From positions 17,980,001-18,044,000 of the forward strand of contig OY755171.1 of NCBI GenBank assembly GCA_963576735.1: a stretch of 64,000 nt of DNA. Direction: 5' to 3'. This DNA is from Bedellia somnulentella. Its lineage: Eukaryota > Arthropoda > Insecta > Lepidoptera > Bedelliidae. Both the position numbers and the translations under genes were made by a program. A model generated the notes under the pieces. It worked only from the letters and a program-made list of their open reading frames with translations, made no database searches and was not told the origin of the DNA. Below are positions 21,367 through 36,300 of this stretch, in pieces (positions within the stretch are counted from its first letter, which is position 1; each line of letters begins with the position of its first letter).

Positions 21367-24300
21367 CTGAAAAATATTTTATATGAGATTTAGTTGATCT
21401 ATAAATTACCTAATAAATTTTAGCCCGATAGTTTATGGATGTATTATTTCTTTTGTATTTCAGAGTTGCTCCTTCAAGGTTAACCGGCAGCTACGCGAAT
21501 TACCTCCTTCTTTTGCTTCAAGCTTTATTTTATGTTTGATCATTTATCAGCTTCTTTTATTTTGATTGCTTTCATATATATGTTTCTTCCTTGTTTTTTC
21601 TGTGTTGTAATGTGACTTATATATAGCTTGTATACTGTGAGTACTTGAACTAACTAGGTTAAGACGAATAGGCTTAGAATAGTACTATCCCATTTCTTTC
21701 CGTGAGTGTTCATAAGAGGCGACTAAGGATATTACGGCTTTTTAAGTGATTTTTGGTCGGTGCAGTTGGATCCCTATCATCAAAAACCGTAACTTTACAA
21801 TCTTTTCCCAACTCAGCTTCCAAAAGTGGCTGAGGCTTTTTTTATTTCGAAGTTCTGGCTACCCCTACTAGGGATTAATAGCCGTGAGTATATGTGTCCA
21901 TGAAAGTTTATTTCTGTGATATATTGTGTCACGTGACTACTATTCTATGAGAAAATCTAGAACTTACGAGTTAAAGACGAATAATTATATAATGAATAAA
22001 AAAAAACTTTTTATATACATACCGGTGCGTCCTGGAGGACACACGCATCGGAAAGACCCAGGTTCGTTGACGCACGTGGCTCCATCCGCACAGGGTTCGC
22101 CAGCGCATTCATCCACATCTAATTGGCAAAGCGGCCCGTAGTAGCCGCGGCAACGACAGGAGGCGCCAAATGAGCCTTCTTCGCAGGAACCGCCGTGGTT
22201 GCATACCTAAAACAAATAATATTAGTTTGTTAACTACAAAAAGTAATACAATTAAGCTGGAACACTACAGAAAAATCAAAAAATTTAATTAAAAGGTGGG
22301 GTACATAGATGTGAACTAATGCCATGATAGATCGATCCTGAGGCATGGACATTATTATTTTAGAAATGTATACAATACAAGTAGTGTAGTAGTCCTAATA
22401 TTTGGTCCATGCATTGTTTCATCATTCATTGTTTAACATTACTGCGCTAGTCCTACTTTTAAAAAGTGAATGGGTCGACTTGATTAGGCCGGCTAAGTCG
22501 AAATCAGTTTCCTGGGTAGAGACGGAATCCATATATATTGGTGGGAGAGTTCTCAAAGCTTCTAGTTAAGGGCGAGTTTTCAAAGTTTTAATGTTTAACT
22601 AGTTCATTTTTTGGAGTTTTGTATCAGCACAAAACTGCTAGTATATATATTTGACTTTGTCCGCGAGACTCAAAACTTCGTACCTTAAGTAGATTTATCA
22701 GCTTATTTACATTAGTCAGGAAACCCATATGCAATATTTCAACTTCAGACCTCTCGTTTCGTCTCTTGGAGTCAGTCATTCACTCTACTGTGTTAAATAT
22801 ATATAGACAATCTCACAAGTACTTTGATGACATTAGCGTGTGTACATTGCTGTGTTAAAATTCAATAGTAACAAACTGTGTATGTGATTGATCACAAGTG
22901 TGTGTATTCTTTGGATGACAGTCTAGTACCATACATTGTATTTGCCTGTTTTATGTTTGTCTAAGATTTACATACATACCTAATAAATAAATAATAAATT
23001 AACTTACATGTAAATGCGTGCAATATTTCCCCCGTTCACACCTTGGTCCGCTAGTAGGTGGCGCACATTGACAGGAGTAGCCGTCGCCCGCGGCAGAACA
23101 TACTCCGCCGTGCAGACACGGACGGCTTGCACACGGACTGGTGTCTGTTTCGCAGCTGAGTAGAGAAAATTATACATTAAAAATATGTAATTTGTAAGAA
23201 CCCAAGAACTTTCCCAAAAAGAAATTATCTTCTGCAACACATTTCCAGTCAAAAGTACTTTACACACAGTTTAGCATTTGTACTTAATCACCACCCACGC
23301 AAAAAAGAAATATGAGACTTAAAAAATAATGGCTGTTTTACTTACGCCCGATTTCTGAATTGAGTATTCAAGCTAAGAACGACTTAAGTATCGTTTTGTC
23401 TCATTCAGTTGTTAAGATTTCAATGCGGCAGAACGATACTTAAGTTGTTCTCAGCTGGAATACTCAATTCAGAAATCGGGCGTTAGCCGTGTAGTACCCG
23501 CTTAGAATATCAATTTCTACCCACGTGTATCAATAATTTATAATGTATAATTTCTTCCGCTTTCTACCCACGGCTGTCTTTAGAGGCTACTAAGGGTAGG
23601 GTGCTTTTTTAAGTAGTTTTTGGACGATGCGGTTAGAGACCTATCACTAACGATTCTTCATTTTTATCATCTCGTCCCCTATAAATTTCCAAATGTGGCT
23701 GAAAAGTTTCTAGCTCTGAAGCACTGGCTACCCTTTTTTGGGATTTATGGCCATGAGTGTATGTATGTTTTATTTAGTAATTTAGTATTACACACACAAA
23801 CACAACTCGTAAATAATAATTACCTAGCTCCCGTGTACCGCGGCAGACAGGTGCAAGTGTATCCAGAGTCGGACTCGAACAGGGCGTTCGGCTCGGCTTC
23901 GTTTTCAGATATGAGGCCGATGGTTTCACGACATGTGCCACCTGGAAGATACATGCAATATTATAAAAATGTAAGACAGTTGCGTTTGTTCAAATGAATC
24001 TACTAGACAAATTTATCAATCTAACTAACGTTTCAATTTTAACATATCCCTAAATTTAAGATAATTCCGTTTGTGGACGGCTTCAAAGTTAAGGCTTGAG
24101 GGCAAATTATCAATCCTCTTGCAGTTACTATTTTAACCAGAAATGACAACTTTATTTCTAACCGTGGAAGTGGCTAATGACTTTATAATGGAAACTAGTG
24201 AAGAAAACAGTACCCTTGTCTATGTGATTTGCGGTAGATAATTTTACTAGTTTGGGTGTAACAAGTATTAGCCACATTGATAATAATTAATTAAAGTCCA

Positions 24301-27300
24301 CTATTGCGATAAGTACTGTAACACATCAATTAAAATAGGTAAAGCAAATCTTACCATTAAGGCAAGGGTATGACGAGCAAGCCGAAGGTGGTGGAAGATT
24401 CGGACATCTGGAGACAAGTTTGATTCGAACAGCCCTAATTAATTGAGCCCGAACCCGTATCCCTGAGGTACCACTTCCTTCTTGTAGAGGCAACTCAGTT
24501 CCGCTCAGTTTTAGTTCGGAAATACAGCCAACGAAACCGTAAGTTACCTGGAAGTATAATAACACGTGAATACTTGTTCTCTTCACTGCAATTTGGAATA
24601 AGTAGAGTTTACGTATTTCATTAGTTCAAAGACTTTTAATTGATATTATTATAGTGGATGATAGAAACTTATAATACTGGAGGTGTGAAATATTGAAAAA
24701 CAAGAAGTAAACTAAATAGAGTTGCGAATAACTTCATATTGTAATTATAAGTTTAAAAGAAAGATAACTAACCTGCAATGGAGCGTTAGCATGCGCATGT
24801 CTGATCATAGAAGCGCCAACGTACAAATGATCATCAGCTGTATCCAAAACAGCAGCATCAGGTGGAGTATGAGCATGAGCACTATGACGGTCTACGTGCA
24901 ACTTCATAGAACCTCCTCTTCGTTCTAACCTCACGACGTGCCAAGCACCATCAGCTACTTCCACAGCAGCCCTGGCTATTGCTTCGCCTTCACCCAGTTC
25001 CATTCTTACTTGCACAAAACCTTCGACAATCTCCATTACTAAGTAGTCCACTTTTCCAGCTGCCCAAAGCAGAGTTCCTCGAGGCGATAACGTTCGGAAT
25101 TTGATAGTGATCATCAATTCGTCCTCCAGAAGTCTTTCGCCGTTTATAACGCCCTTTTCTAAGCGATACAACGCGTAGCCTTCTCCGGAGAAGTGTGCAA
25201 CGGCAGGTGTTGAAGCTTGGTCCGGTAATTCTGTATCACAACGAATTCCACCCCACCCGGGCTTGCAAACACAAGCGGCATTGAGTTTATGAGTTGGAGA
25301 GACTAGAGAAAATACATCTGCAGCTACAGCACGAGTTTCACTTGTAAATAACTCGGCTTTTTCTGTACAATTTCCTTTTAAACAACCACCGCAGGCCGCT
25401 CTTACTAGTTCTTCAACTACTAAACGCGTTCTCTCTTCTAATCTTTCAATATGAGCATGCAGCCGTCTCCTAAGAGTATCTGCAGGCAAAAGGGACTCTC
25501 CATTGTTTCTCACAGCAAAAAGTACGTCTAAATCTTGAGCAACTTGACGTTTCGTACGATCACTGCTTGAAGGTTGTACGCTTAAGAGTAAAACATCTGA
25601 AGGAGCCTTTTCCATGGCTTCCGCTACTGCCCTGATGAATCCTTTACGATGACTTAAGACAAAATCTACATCACTAACAGCTCTAAATCGTACAACAACA
25701 GCGTGGGAAAGAGTTTCTTCAGTTATTAAAAGTACTGTTATGCGGACAAGTGCAGAGCTAACAAAACGGCCATCGGAAACTGTGACATTGAGTCTGTATT
25801 CTCCAACGTCAAGACGTGGCACTGCCTTAAGTATTCCAGTTTTAGAATCAATACTAAAAAGTTCTGTCAAAGGGTAAAGAGCATTATCTGTTGTTGCTAT
25901 TGACCATTCTAGGGTATCATATGCGTCTCTGTCACTTGCTACAACTCCGCCAAGTTCTCCTCCAGGGAACTCATCTAAGTACGAATTGACGACGATCTCC
26001 AAAGGTGTTACTACAGGTGGATATTGAGATTCCTCTATAACTCTAACGTATACCCAGGCATCAGAATAAAGGGGCGGTGTTCCGTTATCAAATACACGAA
26101 TTTGTAATACATATCGCTCTTTAATGCGATGGTTGAATCTTGTTGCTGTCCGTAAGTAGCCATCTTGCTCAAGTCGGAATGCTCCCATTTCATTACCAGA
26201 TTGAAAGTCGAATGTAAATGGAGCTCCGTTAGGTGGTGCATCGATGTCAGTCACTTTTAGTTCCAATAATGGGTGTCCAAGAGGACGACCTTCTTGAACC
26301 ACACAAGAATAGTTATTCTGAGTGAAAAGAGGTGGGTTATCGTTAGCATCTAAAACTTCAATATTCACAGTGGTCGTTGTTTCTAAAGATGGTATACCAG
26401 AATCTTTGGCCCTTATTTCTAATACGTAAGCTGGCGTTGTTTCACGATCTAAAGGAGCCGCCAAAGATACGTAGCCGGTATCGGAATCTACTAAGAATTG
26501 TCCTGCGCGATCACCTCGAGATAATGAATAGTGCACTCTGCCATTCAAATTTGAGTCAGCATCCATTGCGACCACCTGCAAAACTTTGGTCCCAACTTTT
26601 GCGTCTTCTCTCACTCTTGCACCATAAGATGCTTGTGAAAACATCGGTGGGTTATCGTTACAATCGACAATAGATATATTAACTGTCGCATGATCACTCA
26701 GAGGTGGTGAACCACCATCTATGGCTTGGATGGTCAATGTGTACTCTCTAATTCTTTCATAATCGAGTGGACGAGCTATGCTTATTGCCCCGGAGTCCCG
26801 GTCTATAGCAAAATCGGCTCTTTGGTCACCGGCTACAATTGAATAATGAACTTCGGCATTAACCCCAGTATCCTTAGAAGTAGCTGCTACTCTTAGAATT
26901 TCTGTTCCAACTGCGTCTAATTCTGGTACCGATGCAGAATAGATACGGAACTCAAATTCTGGTGGATTATCATTAACATCTGCAACAGTGAGATGAACTA
27001 AAGCCGTAGCTGATCTCGATGGAGTACCTGAATCTTGAGCATGTATAACAAGTCTGTGTGATGACGCTGTCTCTCTGTCTAAAGGTGCACGTAAAGTTAT
27101 TATGCCACTATCTGGAGAGAGTTCAAAAGCGCCTCCTGAATCTTCATCAACTAAAGAGTATTTGAGCAATCTGTTTTGTCCTAAATCTGCATCAGTTGCA
27201 TGAACCTTAGCTACCAAGGTTCCTAATTCAGCATCTTCAGGTAAAGTGACACTGTAACGGAGAGCTGAGAATCGGGGATCGTTATCATTGACGTCATCGA

Positions 27301-30300
27301 TGGTGATTTGTAGTTCTGATTGGCATTCCCATTCTGGTCTGTCGCGATCTTGGGCATGAACAGATAGTCTATAGAAAGCTTTCGTTTCTCGATCTAAAAC
27401 GGAAGCAACGGTGACTCTGCCCAAGTCTTTTTGCACAGCAAAATGTTCGGCTCCATCACCCGTTATATAGAATCTGAGTCGAGCGTTTTGAGGCTCATCA
27501 GCGTCGCTAGCCTCGACAGTAGCGACATGAGTTCCTATAATGGCGTCTTCGCTTAGTTGAGCGTAGTAGCGGTGTTTGAGACAGTACGGTGGATTATCTG
27601 TGAAATAAATGTTTAAATAAATAACTAACTTTTGATCAGGAGATTTCTATTTTATTCTGAGCGTAGATATATAAATCTTTTGCGTCTCAGAAACAATTTA
27701 AAAAAATACTTACCATTAGCATCAAGGACATCAATATGCACTTGCGCCGTAGCACTAAACTTTCCATCAGTAGCAAGTACCAACAAATCATGAGTGGGTA
27801 CGGTTTCTCTATCAAGACTTCTTGCTACAATGAGTTCTCCAGTGGATCTTAGTTGAAATCTGGCATATGGATCTCCATCAGCTACGTAGAAAGCTAAGGG
27901 TGATGAGGCAATGTCAGGATCATCGACCTCAAGTTTCAAAGCGATTGTTCCTGGCGCGGCATCTTCTCTTACAGCCGCTGTGTATTGGTCCATTGCAAAT
28001 TTTGGTGGACAGTCGTTGTAGTCCCTGTACGTTAGGAAACTAGTTATTATACAGGATGCAATCTTATCTATAGTTTACCTTGAATAATATGATTCGATTG
28101 ATAAATAAAAAGTAGTATGATGGGTGAACTAATGAATAGAATGTTTGTGATCATGAAACCCTCATGTAGGGATTATTACTAATAAATAATTATGTGTCTA
28201 ATTGTGTAATCTAGGCGTTCTCAACATTAGCATTGTATCTACTAAGGACAAGTGGCCTTCTGAATTTGTAATAAAATCGGAGGAAGGGAACGATAACACT
28301 ACTAAAAATTGTGTAAAAGAAACAAAGGAAAGAAGAATTTCGCACTAGAAGCCACTTGACACTGTAATCAAATGGCAGAGCAACGGGAGCGTATACCCGG
28401 AGGTCATGGGGTCGATCCCCTCTGGTGTCGAAATTTTTCTTTCCTTTATTTATTGAAAATGAGTGTTGCAAGTTAATCCAATGATACATTTTTTGAAATT
28501 AAAAATCATATAGGTACATATATATTCTACTACCTAAAATAGGGCAAGCACTGAAAACAAAGGAAAAGTAGTAACAATAACTATTAGTGCTGGTTAAATA
28601 GAAATAAAATGAAACATAAAATAAAAAAATACTACTATCAAACATGAAACGGATAGCGGTTAGTATAATTGTATTAATATTTAGTTAGTATAATAAAAAT
28701 AATAAATAAGGTTGTTTCAATACAATGACCATACAAAATAAAACTCACTTCAACCGTATAACAACGGTGCCTCTAGCCACCCTCCTCGAACCGCCATTAT
28801 CCGTAGCTAGAACCGCCAACCGATGTTCAGGAACGGTCTCGCGGTCCAAGGGACCAGCCACTACGAGCCAGCCTGTATAGGCGTCCAGTGTAAATGGAGC
28901 TCCGTTATTTTCTTCCGCTAGCGAATATCTTACTTCGCCGTTTGATCCAGAGTCCGGGTCTTCGGCTATTACTGAAATGTTTTAGGAAGTTAATTTAGAT
29001 GTGATTGTATAATGTAAATGAATATGAGAACGATAATATGTGCACAAGCACATATTCATGCAATCTTAATGGTTTGGTTTTTTTCATAACAATATGAACT
29101 TCAGTACCCTTTAATAATAAATAAAGGAAAAAAAAATTCGACACCAGCGGGAACCCACGACCGCCGTATTCCCGGAGCGACGTACGACGGGGGCGTGTAC
29201 CCGGAGGTCGTGGGTTCGTTTCCCGCTGGTATCGAAATTTTTCTTTTCTTTATTAGTAATAATTCCCACATGAGGTTTTCATGAACAAATCATTCTTACC
29301 TAACAATAATGTGCAACATTTTATTTCTTAAATCTATGTTTAGTGTAAATATTATTAAGCTGCAGCAAGCCTGTTAGCTTGAACGCGCTGAACAAATCGT
29401 CCGATTAGATAATGTTTTTCAGAGCCAGATAGCCCATTTGTCAAAGTCGGCTATACGCTATAAATATAATCAAAACTCTTACTAAATATTATAATAATAG
29501 TACAGAACAAGTTACCTTGCACAACACTAGAATGTAGTGGCGAATTCTCAGCCAGGTATATAACATAAGGCTGTGAATGGAAGACCGGTGCGTGTTCGTT
29601 GGCGTCAAGTGCGTGTAGGGTCACTTGGCTCATCGTGGCGATTGATGGGTTGGCCTTCGAAGATGTTATCACCGCTGTGGATCATTTATTGTATTAGGAT
29701 TGTTATTTACTCAAATTTTACGGGGCAACTTAGTTTGTTGTGTATATATGATATTGAGCAATGAATATTCAAAATAAGTTTTTCACAGTTAAGCCTATTT
29801 GCAAAGATTCAATTACGAGTTTATTCGGTACGCAAATATTTCTTTGCATACTCGTATCGGTGTCATAAAATCATAAAGTGTAAAAAATTTGTCTCTTCAA
29901 TTATTTCGAAACACGACCATACTAGTTTGTGATAACATTAGTATTTCAAGTTTTCAAGTGTTTTTTGATGGCGACGGAATATATAAAATAGAGTAGCTAA
30001 ACTCACCAATCCGATGGGATGGTGATGTTTCTCTATCCAAAGTAGCAGCCAAGACCAATCTGCCACTGTCGTCGATCGCGAATTGATCTCGGGACCATTG
30101 GCCTCCAGCTAGACGGTATTTCACGCTCTCTGACTCGGGACCTCCTGAAATACAATATATATTAAATAATTTAATATGAGAGTGAAATGAGGAGAGTGAT
30201 AATTGCATTTTGTTTGCTTATGTCAGTAGAGGACGGAGGACACATCCAGATCAAATTAAAAATGTGATCAAAAATGCAATGCGTATGAAATGTCAAGAAG

Positions 30301-33300
30301 AAAAGGACATTATGAGAATGTAGACGAAGTTCGAGCGTTTTGCGAGGAATGTACAAAGTTGCGACTGATTTTCTCATCTGCTTTCATCAAAATTAGTTAA
30401 ACTTATATAACCTTATCCCAACTACATTACCAGCAAACAATAAAAAATGCTCATCAATAACAAAAATATATCTAAAATATCTAGAATCCTCACCTAAATC
30501 AGCAATAAGTGTCCCAGGGGGCGCATCTTCAGGTAGAAACAAGTCGGCTGGAGGAGAATTGACAACCGGAGCTTTCTCATCAGCTCCCAAGATGTAAATG
30601 GCGACTGGAGTTTCTCCGGCTTTGCCTCCTCCGTCGGTTGCGCGGACCCATACTTCTATTAGACGAGAGCCTGGGGACAAGTAAATTAATAGATAAATAA
30701 CAAAATTAGTTTATTTGATAAAATTATATACATTGTACATTTGATTTCCTAAGCGCAAAAAAGAAGCTCAGCATATGCCAGTGATACCAAAAGGTACCTA
30801 ATTAACATAAATTGAATCAAGTGATTTAACGGTTAAGCGCTTTCATTGATTGGGTGTAAAAAAATAAACTACCCGTGCAAATTTGGGGTGACCCAATAGT
30901 ATCTCTATAATATCCCATTATTCCCTAATCGTTAGAATCATAACATACACGCACCACTTATGAAAATAAAGAGAACTTTGTAAACTCGGTTTTTGATCAG
31001 ATGCTATCCCTTTAGAATTTCATGTTATAAGATTTAGAAAAAGACGGCGAAAATCAGTTCTATAACAGCATACATACCAAATTGCGTAGCATTTCTTGCG
31101 AAGGACAACGCCCCAGTCACAGGATCGACATGAAACAGTCCTCTTGTATCAACACTTGGTCCATCATTTCGATCATACAGCGAGTACGTCAACTTGGCAT
31201 TATCACCATCGTCTATATCAAACGCAGACACCGTGAGGAAAGGATTCCTTGGCACCCGGTCATTCCTCACCGCTGCTCGGTATTCTTTGTGAGGAAAAGT
31301 TGGAGAGTTATCGTTTAGATCTGCCACTTTGACTCTTACAGCTGTATGTTTTAGTAAACCTCCTCCGTCGGACGCCATTATTGGTATGAGCCATTCTGAT
31401 TTGGCTTCGCGGTCCAAAGCTGTTTTAGTGGTCAAAGCCCCAGTTGAAGAATCTATGGCGAAGGTCTCTCGAAGGAGTTGTGAGGGTATCGAGTAGGTTA
31501 TCGTGCCGTATTCACCGAAATCATCGTCGAAAGCTTTTACCTGGGGGAGAATCAAAATGTAAGGTAAGTATCACAATGATACAATCATAATGATTTCATG
31601 AAGTTTTTCTGAGATTGCGGAAAATAGATACTAACTCAAAAAAACTGATATTCCTTTTACCTATTCGGTAGCAGATAGTCATGAAACAACTGTTGCACTT
31701 AAACCCAGACTGAGTTTTCAACTCGACTATTCATACGACTAAACTAAAGAAAATCTTACCGTAGTCAACAAGAAAGGCGCAGGTTGGTTCTCCAAAGCCC
31801 TTGCTTCATGAAGCAAATGTTGGAAATGCGGAGGATGCAAATTGGCTGGAGCCGGGGTCAGCTTAACTCTTGCAAACGCTGCATGAGCACCATCAGAGAC
31901 AGACACATTTAGAGATAATGGATGAGAATTTGAGGCAGAATTAGCCCATGCTCTAGTGTTCGCCAGTGTAAGAAGACCCGTGCGAGGGTTAACCGCAAAT
32001 GTGTGGTGAGGGTCATGAGAGGCTAGTGCGTATTTGAGGTTGCCAGCATCGTTGGAATCAGGGTCCCAGGCAACTAAGGCGGCTAAAGGCGTTCCTCTGG
32101 CAGCTTCTCTTGATACGGTTACAGGGATCACGTTTCTTTCCATTTTCGGTGGGCTGTCGTTTACGTCTTCCACTGAAATTTGAGTGATATTTTTAGTATA
32201 AGATCTAGGTATTATATTTTCAAATATGTTATCGTTTAAATGGTCGATATTGAACTATACCAAAGTGTAAACATATTTATTTAAGGGTTGTACATAAAAC
32301 GAAGATTTCCGCCTATACATAATTTTTTTTTGCCTAGTGAACATCATTTATTTGTTTGGTATTAAACCTTAAACTTCTCTTTGGTATAAATACACTTATA
32401 AAACGTATTGATTCTGATTTACTTTTTAGCAAAAGGTTAAAAATTCTGCTGAGTAGTTAAGCTTAGAATAACATTAACTTATTAATTCGCGCGGGTGTCG
32501 TGTGAGGCGACTTAGGGTTTCAGGATTTTAAACTATTGTTGACTCATCATCCTGAACTCTTTTCCGTACTGCACTTTCAGAATTGGATGAGGAATTTCCA
32601 ATACTCAACTTGGGATTTTTACTATAAATTCACTTACCCGTTACAATAAGATGCGTAGTAGTAAACAGTGGTGGCTGTCCTTTATCTGAAGCGGTGATAA
32701 TAGCCCGTATTTCTGGGGTCTTTTCTCTATCAAGAGGAGTGGCGATACGAATAATTCCGGTAGTAGGTTCTATGAGCAATGGTGCGGGGCCTTCCCATGA
32801 ACCGGTTAGAGAGTACACTACTTCACCGTTTAAACCTGAAAGGGATTTTGATATATTGGCGTATGGAAACTTTGGTAAAAGAGATAAGTTATATTTTCAA
32901 GACACTGAAATTAAACAAGTTCTTTCATACTTGTCTTTTAAAAGTTTTTTATTCTTTCATCTGAATTTTATACCATAGAATGTAAATAAAAAAACTTTCT
33001 AATAACCACATTTTTTTAATATTGAGAAACACCATACGACATAAATCAACATACGAGACACTGACAACATACATCACGTAAACCAACTCAATTTTACGAA
33101 TTACTTTACTTACCAGTATCATTATCCGCAGCCTTCACATCCAAGACTATTAACCCTATCGCCGCAGCTTCACTGACCAGCGCACTATACTGATCACGAG
33201 GCCACGTGGGCGCGCAGTCGTTAGCATCGCTTAGTATGACAGTTACTGATTCTATACCCAGTTTAGCAAAACTTATACTAAAATATACTTTTGGTTTTTA

Positions 33301-36300
33301 ATTGTATAACTAATCGTTTTCTGAACCACGTCATTAACATTCATCACCTAAACAAACTCAATTTTACAATCTACCCTCATCTTTACTCACCAGTATCATT
33401 ATCCGCAGCCTTCACAACCAAGACTATTAACCCTACCGCCGCAGCTTCACTGACCCGCGCACTATACTGGTCACGAGGCCACGTGGGCGCGCAGTCGTTA
33501 GCGTCGCTTAGTATGACAGTGACGGTGGCGTCGGCGGCGGCGGCGGTTACTCCGTCTACGGCACGAACCACGAGGGACAGAGTGGCGTGGGTTTCGCGGT
33601 CGAGTGGGGCCGCGACTATCAGCACGCCTGCGATGTAGGGTTACGTTATTGATTGTATGAAAATGTGTTTTTAATGGATATGCATCGTTATGTTATGTTA
33701 TGAGATTGTATGACAATGGAGGTTTGGTGTGTTGGTTGTGTAAAAATGGAGTGTTAGATTTTTTGTTATTGGCTGTATGTTATTGTTTACAAATGGAGGG
33801 ATTTTGTGTGTGTTTTTTTAATACTTAGTTAATGCACTATTTTATCTTCTAAGAAGGTTGGTTTTATATTTGTATAATAAAATATTGCTTTTGTTTGCAG
33901 AAGTACACAGCGCAGCACGCCTGCGTTTTAGGGTTACGTTATTAGATGGTTGAGAATGTATAGAAATGAAGAAATGTTGTGTTTTTTTTTGTACAAATAT
34001 ACGAGGTTAATGTTTAATATAATATATCATTCATATATGGGATATGATAAATTATAAGAATGTGAAATAAATGTAAAATAAACAAAACTAGGCGTAAAAA
34101 AGTTGGATTACTTTTTTTCTTATTTTAATTACATGTATAGTACCTTCCATAAAATGTTCAACGTATTACCTATATAACTTAAGAAGAAAAATGATATAGA
34201 GGATTTGAAAAAATCAAATGGATAACCAAAATATTGGCACTTGAACCTTATGATTAAAGTAATAAAAATTAAATACTACATTATTTTTAAAAAGAGTGGG
34301 TACCTTCTCTGGAAACTAGATGGCGCTTGCCATGTGAGTTCAGGAGTATTGGTACCTCTGCCAACCCCTTCGGGGATAAAACGGCGTGAACGTTTATGTT
34401 TATGTTACGTTTATGTACATTATTTTTCAGAAATGCTGCACAACATAATTTTGTTTGTTCCCAAATGTAATCAATATGTTATGTAAGAACTTCACTTAAC
34501 GTTATAAATAGTTATAATAAATTAAAGTGTGCACCAATGAATAGTTTTTTTAAATACGGTTATTCTTATCACAACAATAGTGTTATAAAACAAATTATTA
34601 AATAAAGATTAAAAAATAAACACTTTAATTAAATTGATATATCATGATTAAAATAAAACACCAAAAGCGTAAGATTTTCGTTATTTACACAGTTTTTTAT
34701 CTTAATAATAAATGAAGTTTGCCCATGATCATTAAAATGAATCTAAAACATCATGCAAAAATATTATTAATCCCAAGCTATATACATTGACGTATATTTA
34801 ATGCACTTTTTTTATTAAATGTGTGTTATCTGAATTCATGCAAAAACGAGACGAAGACGTGATAAATAAAATGAAAAACGAAACTTCGCGAAATCCGATG
34901 CAAAAGCGGGACCAACGATTCGAAGAGATGGGAGAGTGAGACAAGGCTATGAGTGTGAGTGGGACAGGTAGCTTTTGATGGGAAATGACTTTATTACTCA
35001 CATGGACTATTGCCTCGGTCGTGCGCTGTAGAATAAAACCATTAAGTTAGTTATTTCAAGACAGAACCCTATTTCGCAAGTATTTAAGGTATCTAAGGTA
35101 TTGGGATTAAACTACTGTTCGTTTAGTATTTTTGAACTACCCTCATGCAATCCTATATTATTTGCCCGCAACTGCATGCTAGGTTTACCATCCAATTTAT
35201 TAATAACCATATACCCTTGGATTTCATACTGCAAATTTTTTTGTGTTCTTTAGACCTACGGACTCAATATTATAAGTAACAATTATGTCTCGTTTATCCT
35301 CTATTCAAGTTTATCCTAAACACAATGCAAGCTTAAAAAGTCCTTACCGGTATCAAAATGAAGTTCGATTTCTGGCGTTTTATCTGGTTCCAACAAAGTG
35401 TATACAAGTTGCCTTTGCAGAGGAGAAATGGCCCTCAATGGGGCCCCTAATGGGGCTCCTATAGGCAGGTCTTCTTTCACGGTGATGGTGTAATGGGGTT
35501 TCTCCCAAGAAGGGGCTGTTCCACCTCCCCATACTCTTACTGTTACATGGGCTTCTGAGCCACAAGCAGGTACTCCTTTAGGAATCAGAATATAAGGCAT
35601 TTTTAAACAAGAAATACAAGAAGAAAGTGTAACAGGAAAAACGACATGAAATCTTCGTGATCATTAACGTGTAAAGTAAACACATGGTAAAATTAAACGT
35701 TATTTTTTTTTGGTACTAGAGTACTAATTTAACATATTATTACAAAGAACAAACCAAGCTAAAATAAGTAATTACTTCCTAAATCAGAATTTACCAACGC
35801 AATTTTTTTAAATAGTTTTCATGGTATTATTTTTTCACGACATCAATGTTGTACTTGAAGTAAAAATACGAAGCAATGATTGTTTTAAATCCTAATTAGA
35901 TTAAAGTATAAACTATCGGCGAAAGTGACATACCTCCATCAAAAGCAGCAATAACAAGTTCATACAACTGGTTGTGCGCGTCTATAGTTTGTTTCAAAGT
36001 GATCAGACCTGATTTCCTATCTACTTTGAATAGCTCTCCGTGACCGCGTTTCATTTCATATCGAACCTGAAAAACACATAATATCTTATTACTAATATCT
36101 TGTTTGTTTATGAGGGGTGTTAGTGTTAGCTCGAATTAAGACTAATCTATTTCTTTCCACGACTAAGGGTTTTGGGGTGTATAAGCGCTCATTTGGGCGT
36201 TTCGGTTGGAGACCTATAACCAACTTTCTCTTATTTTAGAAAGATCTCCCCTCTTAACATGCAAAATCAAAAGCGTCTTAAGAATTTATATATTTTTTTA

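Noticed and set aside
26035..26673. Open frames in other frames within the large cadherin exon, and those opposite exon 2
   Set aside because: Shadows of the real coding frame with biased codon use.
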